This document shows positions 56,446 through 64,000 of a stretch of DNA of 64,000 nt, piece after piece (within the stretch, counting starts at the first letter, position 1; each line of letters starts with the position of its first letter). The notes below the pieces were generated by a model. It made no database searches and was not told the DNA's origin. It saw nothing but the letters and a program-made list of their open reading frames with translations. The DNA comes from a bacterium (lineage in GTDB: Bacteria; CAYTYR01; UBA6262): positions 1 to 64,000 of the forward strand of contig JAQTPL010000003.1 in assembly GCA_028712895.1 (NCBI GenBank), read 5' to 3'. The position numbers were made by a program, and so were the translations under genes.

Positions 56446-58389
56446 ATGTATAATTGGTACTTACCTACTACAATTATAGCGGCAATATCTTGTATCCTTA
56501 TTGGAGTCTTCGTATATTTAAATAATAAAAGGAAATTAATCAATAAATATTTTTTCCTGCTAAATATAAGTATTGCTATTTGGGCTATCGAAGATTTATT
56601 GGCTTATTCTAGCCTTGGCTTGTTGTGGAGCAGGATTTGTTACATGGGAGGTTCTTTTATCCCTTCCTTTTTTTTAGCATTAACTTACTCCTTAATAAAA
56701 ACTGAGAAGGAACAACAGTCTAAAAGAATATTAAATATTGCTTATATAGCATCAACTATTTTTTTAATACTTTCTCTAAGTCCCTTCATTGTAAAAAGCT
56801 TACCCGCTACAAACCAATATAATGAAGTCCCGGGAATTCTTTATCCTGTATTAGTCTTGTTCTTTGTTCTGTGCTTAGGTTATAGCCTATACCTTTTAAT
56901 ACGAGCCTTTATTAAAACTAAAGGCCTTATACATCAGCAATTAAAATATGTATTTATAGCTATAGCCGTAGGATTAGTTGCTGTAGTAATCTTTTTCCTT
57001 TCTTTAATAAATTCTCATGTTCCTCCTATCCATTATATTGTTGAAACACTTTATGTATTATTTTTTGCCTATGCCATCCTTCGTTATCAATTAATGGATA
57101 TAAATATAATTATTAAAAAAACAGCTGTCTATACTATTCTAAGTACTTCTATAATTGGTATATATATAGCCACCATATTAGTATTTGAATCTCTTTTTCA
57201 TAACTTAACCGGCATTACCTCGCTAACAATAAGAATAGTTGCCGGTTTCTTAATCACCGCTACCTTCCAGCCTTTGCGTAGCCGGATCGAGATCATTATC
57301 GATAAATTATTTTTCCGGGGCAAGCTTGATTATCAAGAGGCGATCTCCGAATTCACCCGCTCATTGGTCACTGTTCTGGACTTACGGGAATTATTAAATT
57401 TAATTGTTTCTATGTCAGGTTTATTGAATACCAGGCAAGTTGTGATATTTTTATTTGATGAAACTTCTGCTCAATATAAAATAAGAGCTTCAACCGGGCT
57501 GGATCGAATAGCAAAAGAAATAGCCTTCAACACGGAAAGTGACCTGGTTAAATTATTAACCACTACCAGGAAAGTCGCTCTAAGGAGTACTATAGACAGC
57601 TCCCCTGCTTATAGCGGCTATACTATATTACGGACTGAACTAGATTCACTGCAAGCAGTGATCGCGATCCCGATCTTGGTTAAAGATATGTTGAAAGGTA
57701 TTTTATTACTCGGAGAGAAATTATCAGAAGAACCTTATAGTAAGGAAGATATTAATATGCTGACGACTCTGGCTGATGAAGCAAGTATCGCCATTGATAA
57801 CGCGCAATTGTACGAAGAGCAGAAAAGGACTTATCTGGAAACCGTACAAGCTCTCGCCCAGGCGATCGAAGCCAGTGATGAATATACCCGCGGCCATTCT
57901 GACCGGGTTACAAAATTCGCTATTCAAATTGCCCGGCAGCTTCAACTTGGACGGACATTTATTGATACTTTGAAAATTGCCTGCATTTTGCATGATGTCG
58001 GCAAGATCGGCATCATCAAAGAGGTATTAAACAAACCAGGTAAATTAAATGACGCGGAATTCGATATAATTAAAATGCATCCAGTGCTAGGAGAACAGAT
58101 AATAGCGCCTGTGGCATTTTTAGCACCGATCAAGCCGATCGTCAGGCACCATCATGAACGTTTTGACGGACGTGGCTATCCTGACGGACTCAAAGGAGAA
58201 ATTATCCCCTATTTATCCAGGATAATTGCAGTTGCTGATACTTATGACGCCATGACCAGTGAACGCCCCTACCGTCCGGCACTTAGCACTGAAATTGCTT
58301 TAGCGGAAATAAGAAAATGCTCCGGGACACAATTCGACCCGGAGGTGGTAAAAGCCTTCCTGGAAATACACCCGACATTACAATTGTAA
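56446..58389 (+). CDS. Membrane sensor + GAF + HD-GYP c-di-GMP phosphodiesterase (paralog)
   Basis: ACILHDVGKIGIIKEVLNKPGKLNDAE; RHHHERFDGRGYPDGLK; C-terminal two-thirds strongly similar to 52439-54397. Confidence 0.93.
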   Translation: MYNWYLPTTIIAAISCILIGVFVYLNNKRKLINKYFFLLNISIAIWAIEDLLAYSSLGLLWSRICYMGGSFIPSFFLALTYSLIKTEKEQQSKRILNIAYIASTIFLILSLSPFIVKSLPATNQYNEVPGILYPVLVLFFVLCLGYSLYLLIRAFIKTKGLIHQQLKYVFIAIAVGLVAVVIFFLSLINSHVPPIHYIVETLYVLFFAYAILRYQLMDINIIIKKTAVYTILSTSIIGIYIATILVFESLFHNLTGITSLTIRIVAGFLITATFQPLRSRIEIIIDKLFFRGKLDYQEAISEFTRSLVTVLDLRELLNLIVSMSGLLNTRQVVIFLFDETSAQYKIRASTGLDRIAKEIAFNTESDLVKLLTTTRKVALRSTIDSSPAYSGYTILRTELDSLQAVIAIPILVKDMLKGILLLGEKLSEEPYSKEDINMLTTLADEASIAIDNAQLYEEQKRTYLETVQALAQAIEASDEYTRGHSDRVTKFAIQIARQLQLGRTFIDTLKIACILHDVGKIGIIKEVLNKPGKLNDAEFDIIKMHPVLGEQIIAPVAFLAPIKPIVRHHHERFDGRGYPDGLKGEIIPYLSRIIAVADTYDAMTSERPYRPALSTEIALAEIRKCSGTQFDPEVVKAFLEIHPTLQL

Positions 58390-59385
58390 ATTAGGCTCAG
58401 CTTTGAAAGTCAGCATTTTCTGATGGTATTTTAATTTCTTTTTTCTAAACCGGTAATAGGCTGCACACCCGATCATAGCCGCGTTATCAGTGCATAGTAT
58501 GGGACTGGGATAATATAATTTTATCCCGGTCTTTTCTATTTTTGCGGCAAAAAGGCTGCGGAGCGCTGAATTCGCTGCCACTCCGCCGGCGAGGACTATC
58601 TTCTTCATTTTTAGTTTTTGCGCCGTCTGGATCGTCTTATTAACTAAAACCTCTATCACTGATTGTTGGAAAGAGGCGACGATATCTTTAGTACGCGGAT
58701 GGCGGACGGCGGATGGCAGTTTGGAAACATAATTAACAACGGCGGTTTTCAAACCGGAGAAACTGAAATCATAGGTGCCAGGCAAATACGGCCGGGGGAA
58801 TTTTACAAAATACGGATCCCCTTGTTTTGCTAACCGGTCTATGACCGGGCCGCCAGGATAGCCAAGATCAAGTAATTTAGCCACTTTATCATAAGCCTCG
58901 CCGACCGCATCATCCCTGGTACGGCCTAATATCCGATAATGAGCCAGATCGCGCTGGATGATCAATTCGGTATGGCCGCCGGAAATAACTAAAGCCAGAA
59001 ATGGTGGTTTGAGCTGATGCTCGATGAAATTGGCATAGATATGTCCTTCAATATGATTCACCGGCAATAAGGGCAACCGGTAGATCAAGGCTAATGTTTT
59101 GGCCGCCATTATACCAGCCAGCAATGAACCGACCAGGCCTGGCCCTTGCGTCACGGCCAGGGCATCAATATCCGTCATCCGCAGATGCGCTTTTTTCAGG
59201 GCTGCGGCAATAACGAAATTAATATTCTCCAGATGATGCCGTGATGCCAGCTCCGGCACTACCCCGCCATATTTGGAATGGATCTCGATCTGGGAGGAAA
59301 TAACATTAGAAAGGATGCTTCTGCCGTTCTGTATTACGCCGGCACTGGTATCATCACAGGAAGTCTCAATAGCAAGAATGTTCAT
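58378..59385 (-). CDS. tsaD: tRNA N6-adenosine threonylcarbamoyltransferase TsaD
   Basis: MNILAIETSCDDTSAGVIQNG; VVPELASRHHLENI; VNHIEGHIYAN; VLAGGVAANSALR. Confidence 0.98.
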   Translation of the reverse strand: MNILAIETSCDDTSAGVIQNGRSILSNVISSQIEIHSKYGGVVPELASRHHLENINFVIAAALKKAHLRMTDIDALAVTQGPGLVGSLLAGIMAAKTLALIYRLPLLPVNHIEGHIYANFIEHQLKPPFLALVISGGHTELIIQRDLAHYRILGRTRDDAVGEAYDKVAKLLDLGYPGGPVIDRLAKQGDPYFVKFPRPYLPGTYDFSFSGLKTAVVNYVSKLPSAVRHPRTKDIVASFQQSVIEVLVNKTIQTAQKLKMKKIVLAGGVAANSALRSLFAAKIEKTGIKLYYPSPILCTDNAAMIGCAAYYRFRKKKLKYHQKMLTFKAEPNLQL

Positions 59386-59401
59386 AAAATCCTTTAAAAG
59401 A

Positions 59402-59493
59402 AGTCCCGGGTCTCGGGTCCATCGAGTCCGCGGGTCATGGTTAAAAAGATTTATCCAGATTCGAAGACTCGCGACTCGTGACTCGCAGACTGG
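59402..59493. repeat. GACTCG heptad repeat element (family H)
   Basis: GTCCCGGGTCTCGGGTCCATCGAGTCCGCGGGTC..CAGATTCGAAGACTCGCGACTCGTGACTCGCAGAC. Confidence 0.8.
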
Positions 59494-59495
59494 AT

Positions 59496-60596
59496 TTATT
59501 CTACTAACTGCGATACCGGCACGATAGCTATACCTAATTTCCTAAATTCAGGAAGTTTTTCCTGCAGGGCCAGTATGGTTTCTTTCCGTTGGCAATGACC
59601 GATCGCCACCACCTGACCGTTCTTCATAGCTATTTTTGCCACCAGATCAAGCTGCTTTTTAATATAATCCAGATCATTCTCATTATCTAAAAAAACCTGG
59701 TTATAGGCTGTTTTTAAACCGATTTTCTTAGCTGTTTGATAAGCTACTGACTTAGCGCTGGTACGGCTATCGACAAAAAGCAACTTTTGCTCTTTCAGGA
59801 TATTCATGATCTCTTGCATTTTAGGTCCATTCTCAGTTAGTTTTGAGCCCATATGATTATTGACACCATTGGCAAACGGAACATCGCTAATGTTCTTGAG
59901 CAGCATAGCTTTAACTTCCGTTGCGGTCATTGTCAGCAAAATAGCCCGTTTGCCGGGATTGTCTTTAGGATAACCCAAAGGCTCCATAGGTTGATGCAGG
60001 AACACTTCATATCCTGCTTTAGTCACTTGTTCAGCTATAGCCTTGCTATAACGCTCCCCTGGTAAGACAGCAAAGGTCAATGGTTCATGCAAAGACATTA
60101 ATTGGGTAGCTACCTTCAGATCATAACCCAGGTCATCAATTATGATCGCCGCCCGGTATTTAGGCGCAGCAGATTTGCGGCGCAATACCAGTATCTCCAT
60201 GACAATATTTTTTACCCCGGCCTTCAGGTTCAGTATACTTTCAGCAGGATCCAGTGTCAATGATATGACCCTGGCTCCTTGGTCTTCAATAACTTCTTCT
60301 AAAGCTTTGCCAGCCTCTTTTAAGTCGATAGTCTCCGCTAACCTGATCTCCTTGGTAGTCTGGATCCAGGTAATTTTACCCAGTTCTTTTTCTTCTTTAA
60401 AAACCTTAATAATATTTAAGTTACTGGCTCCATAGGATACCAGCACCTGGTCGATCGCCTGATCCACCTTATTGCTGATCCCGTCATAATCCACAACTGG
60501 GGGATTGATATACGTCAGGTAAACGTAATAAACTCCCAATCCCAGAATAGACAGGATGATCAGCGCTCTTAAAAAAGCTTTGGCTTTTTTCTTCAC
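59496..60596 (-). CDS. Divergent polysaccharide deacetylase family protein (YibQ-like)
   Basis: RAAIIIDDLGYDLKVATQLMSLHEPLTFAVLPGERYSKAIAEQVTKAGYEVFLHQPMEP. Confidence 0.92.
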   Translation of the reverse strand: MKKKAKAFLRALIILSILGLGVYYVYLTYINPPVVDYDGISNKVDQAIDQVLVSYGASNLNIIKVFKEEKELGKITWIQTTKEIRLAETIDLKEAGKALEEVIEDQGARVISLTLDPAESILNLKAGVKNIVMEILVLRRKSAAPKYRAAIIIDDLGYDLKVATQLMSLHEPLTFAVLPGERYSKAIAEQVTKAGYEVFLHQPMEPLGYPKDNPGKRAILLTMTATEVKAMLLKNISDVPFANGVNNHMGSKLTENGPKMQEIMNILKEQKLLFVDSRTSAKSVAYQTAKKIGLKTAYNQVFLDNENDLDYIKKQLDLVAKIAMKNGQVVAIGHCQRKETILALQEKLPEFRKLGIAIVPVSQLVE

Positions 60597-61816
60597 TATT
60601 TACCTTTTTTCGCGGTGTTAGGATCTTTCACTGGTTGTAATAATTCTATAGCCTTTTCCAAAATAAGATCTTTAACCGGTTTCTCCCCGGCTTTCAGCGG
60701 GATCCCTTCATGCTGCATCATGAGCTTGACTTCATCTTCGCGGGGTATTTCCACAATTATATCCGGAGTGACACCGATCTCGTGGATCGAACGCCCGCTG
60801 GGCAGGTAATACTTGGCCGTAGTCAAACGCAGACCGCTGCCATCGCTCATCGGCATTACGGTCTGAACACTTCCTTTGCCAAAAGTCTTAGCGCCCAATA
60901 TCCTGCCGCGTTTATAATCCTGGACTACGCCGGATAATATTTCGCTGGCACTGGCACTGCCCTTATTGACGAGGATCACCATTGGCCATTTTTTATGTTT
61001 CGCGTCCTTATCAGCAATAAACTGCTGGTTCATCTTAGTATCACGGCCCCGGATCGAAAGCAGGAGCTTGTTATCGCCGATAAATTGCTTACAGACTTCG
61101 ATACAGGTATTGAGCAATCCGCCGGGATTATTGCGGAGGTCCAGTATCAGTTTTTCAGCGTTTTGTTTTTCCAGCGCGGTGAGTGCTTTATCCAAGTCCA
61201 AAGCGGTTTTTTCGGTAAATTCATTGATCTTGATATATCCCAGTTTTTCATTGAGCATCTTATATTTTACGCTTTCGATCTTAATCATATCCCGGACAAT
61301 GGTAAATTCAAGCAGGTCCTTGGCACCTTCCCGGTAAATAGTAATACTGACTTTGGTCCCTTTAGCGCCGCGCAGCCGCTTGACTGATTCCAGCAAGCTC
61401 AATCCCTTAGTTTCTTTGCCGTCAATTTTGGTGATACGGTCACCGGGCAGAACACCCTGCTTGTAAGCCGGAGTTCCTTCTATCGGCGCCACCACGGTGA
61501 GAATTTCATCCTTGATCTCGATCCTGAGACCTAAGCCGCCAAACTCACCTTCAGTTTCCACTTTGGTTTCATTATACATATCCGGTTCCATAAACTGCGA
61601 ATATGGATCAAGTGACCTGGCCATCCCGCTTAAAGCGCCATAGATCAGCTTCTTGGGATCGACTTCCTCCACATAATTACTCTGGATCCGCTCCAGTCCT
61701 TCGCTAAATAGCTTTAGCTCGTCATACATTTTAGTGGTAGTACCGGTAAAGCTGACCATGCCAAATACGACAATGAATAAAACCATGAAGATGTATCTTT
61801 TGCTCAAGTTACGCAT
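60596..61816 (-). CDS. ctpA: S41-family carboxy-terminal processing protease
   Basis: PDZ GLGLRIEIKDEILTVVAPIEGTPAYKQGVLPGDRI; LILDLRNNPGGLL; VILVNKGSASASEILSGVVQDYKRG. Confidence 0.95.
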   Translation of the reverse strand: MRNLSKRYIFMVLFIVVFGMVSFTGTTTKMYDELKLFSEGLERIQSNYVEEVDPKKLIYGALSGMARSLDPYSQFMEPDMYNETKVETEGEFGGLGLRIEIKDEILTVVAPIEGTPAYKQGVLPGDRITKIDGKETKGLSLLESVKRLRGAKGTKVSITIYREGAKDLLEFTIVRDMIKIESVKYKMLNEKLGYIKINEFTEKTALDLDKALTALEKQNAEKLILDLRNNPGGLLNTCIEVCKQFIGDNKLLLSIRGRDTKMNQQFIADKDAKHKKWPMVILVNKGSASASEILSGVVQDYKRGRILGAKTFGKGSVQTVMPMSDGSGLRLTTAKYYLPSGRSIHEIGVTPDIIVEIPREDEVKLMMQHEGIPLKAGEKPVKDLILEKAIELLQPVKDPNTAKKGK

Positions 61817-61835
61817 TTCTCCTCCCGGTAAAGCA

Positions 61836-61924
61836 GTTTTGAATTTTGAATTATGAGTTTTGAATTATGGTAAAAGTTCTTTACCTAAACTCAAAACTTA
61901 AAACTTATAACTTAAAACTATTTT
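61836..61924. repeat. Heptameric inverted repeat element (TTTTGAA)n/(CTTAAAA)n
   Basis: TTTTGAA TTTTGAA TTATGAG TTTTGAA TTATGG .. CTCAAAA CTTAAAA CTTATAA CTTAAAA CTATTTT. Confidence 0.8.
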
Positions 61925-63132
61925 CATTTTAGCCACAAAAGTGGGTCTTCAGGCTTACCGTTCTGCCTGACTTCAAAATAGACATTAGCACTGCCATTGC
62001 GGCTGTTCTTCCCATAACCAGTGTCCCCAATAGCCTGCCCTTTGATCACGATGGCCCCTTCTTTGACCAAGACTTTGCTCAGATGGGCATAGACAGTGTA
62101 GAAATCATCATCATGGTCAACAATGACCATTTGGCCATATCCTTTAAACTCTCCAGCGTATAATATTTTCCCTTTTTCAATGACCGAGACCGGGGTCCCT
62201 TCATCGGCCTTGATCTCGATCCCGTTATTGACCACGATGGTATTCAAGGTAGCATGCTTTTGCTTGCCAAATTTACTGACCACATTACCTTTGGCCGGCC
62301 AGTCATACGAACCTTTTTTAGCGGCTTGGATCTTTTGCCGCTGTTTAATTTTCTGTTTTTCCAGTTTACTGATCCGGGAGCGGAATTTATCCACCAGGTT
62401 CTGCAGGTCAACAGCTTCTTTCTTTAATTGGGAGATCTCGTCATCAGTATTCCGCCGTTGCTTCTTTACCTTGGATAATAATTCGTTTTTCAGGGTTTTC
62501 TGCTTAACCGCTACTTCTTCCTGTCCTTTGACCTGGGCTTGCAGCACTTCCAGTTGTTTTTCCTGCGTTTCCAGCTCTTTTTTGATCGCGCTGATCTCTG
62601 CTTCCTGCCCTTTTAATTGCTGGAATAATTTTAAGTTTTTCTGGGTAATGATTTTCAGGTATTTTTCGCTTTTTACCAACTGATCATAGGGAACATTGGC
62701 CAGCACTGCCGGCACGTACCCCAAGCTGCTTTGCTGGTATTTGTAAAGTACCCGCAGATGCTTGCTGAGCAGTTTGCGGGTCTGGTCAGCCGCGACCCGT
62801 TTTTCTACAATCTTAGCCTGGGTAGCATTTATTTTTTGCTGGGTTTGCGCGATCTTCTTATTTAAACGATTTATTTCGCCTTGGATCTTGGCCAGTTCCC
62901 GGTTGATCCGCCGCAGTTCCGCAGTGATATCAATTTCCTGCCCTTTCAGCTTTTCTGAGTAAACGCTCTTTTCTTTTATCTTATTTTTGATCTCAGCGAG
63001 ATTTTTATTATTCTCCTGTACTTCTTTCTTGGCCTTGTTAAGGCTGGCATCAATACCGGCCGCGGCACCAATCCTGCCCGTAAAAGTAAATATGAGCATT
63101 ACACTGCCTAAAAAGAATACTTTATTTTTCAT
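61924..63132 (-). CDS. EnvC-like murein hydrolase activator (coiled coil + M23 peptidase domain)
   Basis: Long N-terminal coiled coil; GIEIKADEGTPVSVIEKGKILYAGEFKGYGQMVIVDHDDDFYTVYAHLSKVLVKEGAIVIKGQAIGDTG. Confidence 0.92.
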   Translation of the reverse strand: MKNKVFFLGSVMLIFTFTGRIGAAAGIDASLNKAKKEVQENNKNLAEIKNKIKEKSVYSEKLKGQEIDITAELRRINRELAKIQGEINRLNKKIAQTQQKINATQAKIVEKRVAADQTRKLLSKHLRVLYKYQQSSLGYVPAVLANVPYDQLVKSEKYLKIITQKNLKLFQQLKGQEAEISAIKKELETQEKQLEVLQAQVKGQEEVAVKQKTLKNELLSKVKKQRRNTDDEISQLKKEAVDLQNLVDKFRSRISKLEKQKIKQRQKIQAAKKGSYDWPAKGNVVSKFGKQKHATLNTIVVNNGIEIKADEGTPVSVIEKGKILYAGEFKGYGQMVIVDHDDDFYTVYAHLSKVLVKEGAIVIKGQAIGDTGYGKNSRNGSANVYFEVRQNGKPEDPLLWLK

Positions 63133-63144
63133 GGGCCCTTATCT

Positions 63145-63897
63145 TTAGTTTGTGACTTTGGGATGTCTTGTGGCCGCAGCCAGGCTGACAGCCTGCAGGA
63201 TCAGGCACCAGAGAGCAAAATACAAGCTTTGTTCCAGACTAAAAAAGGCAAACCGGCCAATTTTAGCAATAGTAAGCTTAAACAAACCCAGGAGAAACAC
63301 ATAAGCCCCGGCATTGCTGGCCAGGTACAGCCATAAACTCTCGTTCAGTATTTTCCCCCGGGCTAAAGACGTGGCCGTAGCCAGGTCAAAACTATAGACA
63401 TAGAATAAGAGCAGGAAACAACACAGGAAAATAATGCCACCCACAATATTCCTGGCCTGAAAAAGATTGGCGATGATGCCCTGGACCTTGGCAGCTTCCT
63501 GTTCCCCGAATTTAATTTCGTCAATGCCCGGCATTTCCTTGATCCGGGCCACCAGCGGCCGCACCCTGGCCAATTGAGAGTTATTGACTTTGATGGTAAA
63601 AGAGCCGGGTAAAGGATTTTCCCCTACCACCTGCACTTGCTGGGCAATAGCCGCATCCAAAGAAAAATCAGCCAGCGCTTGGTCTGGTGAAATATAATCA
63701 ACGCTTTCGACATTGGCCAGGACTTTTACCTGTTCCAGTAACGACGCAACCTGCTGGGCCGGAAAATCAGTTTTAAGGAATACTACGACTGACAGTTTTT
63801 TTTCCAGCCGGCCAATAAGGCTGTTCAGATTAGCTGCTCCCAACAGGAATAAACCAATAATAATAAAAACCAAACCAGTAATCCATTTATTGAACAT
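63145..63897 (-). CDS. ftsX: FtsX-like cell-division ABC permease
   Basis: LEKKLSVVVFLKTDFPAQQVASLLEQVKVLANVESVDYISPDQALADF; TM segments; adjacent to EnvC-like gene. Confidence 0.8.
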   Translation of the reverse strand: MFNKWITGLVFIIIGLFLLGAANLNSLIGRLEKKLSVVVFLKTDFPAQQVASLLEQVKVLANVESVDYISPDQALADFSLDAAIAQQVQVVGENPLPGSFTIKVNNSQLARVRPLVARIKEMPGIDEIKFGEQEAAKVQGIIANLFQARNIVGGIIFLCCFLLLFYVYSFDLATATSLARGKILNESLWLYLASNAGAYVFLLGLFKLTIAKIGRFAFFSLEQSLYFALWCLILQAVSLAAATRHPKVTN

Positions 63898-64000
63898 GTT
63901 AGCTCCAAATTCAGTGTCAAAGTGTCAGAGTGTCAAGGGGTCAAAGATTTTCCGATGACCCTTTTTAGTTTTTAGTGACCCTCTTTTTTGATACTTTTCA

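Noticed and set aside
1-64000. Looked for tRNA, rRNA and prophage structural genes
   Set aside because: No cloverleaf, rRNA-like stretch or recognisable phage module noticed by eye; GIGTTAP motifs at 44935-46179 alone do not indicate a prophage.

Overview
The window is a bacterial segment, probably from an uncultured diderm candidate phylum (taxonomy is inference). From left to right it contains: (1) a minus-strand surface-polysaccharide locus: ABC-2 permease (cut by the window edge), GT4, PorV-like barrel, BY-kinase, Wzz, a barrel-Wza fusion, a UDP-sugar dehydrogenase and an epimerase. It is interrupted by small HEPN/MNT-type modules, a frameshifted four-helix-bundle gene, and a cassette with an ORF resembling an Argonaute MID domain between two structured repeats. 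(2) A LacI-controlled carbohydrate-utilisation locus: GH35-like, MalFG/SBP ABC importer, GH2, three copies of a glucodextranase-C/DOMON-like module and two extra pseudopilins. (3) A PorV-like protein plus an S8 protease, whose leader carries two tandem c-di-GMP-I (GEMM-I) riboswitches, each with its own terminator. (4) A complete T2SS/T4P-hybrid operon (D,C/P,M/O,L(PilM-PilN),K,J,I,H,G,F,E). (5) A TMTC-like GT-C glycosyltransferase and two large secreted proteins. (6) A plus-strand c-di-GMP module: two HD-GYP proteins flanking a PilZ domain fused to an alpha-oxoamine synthase. (7) TsaD, divergent polysaccharide deacetylase, CtpA, EnvC-like and FtsX-like genes. The most interesting candidates are the PilZ-alpha-oxoamine synthase with its HD-GYP neighbours, the tandem c-di-GMP riboswitches, the MID-like cassette, the barrel-Wza fusion, and several families of 7-9 nt-period intergenic repeats, some of which are built into signal-peptide coding sequence. 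No searches or computations were run; family calls are by reading motifs.
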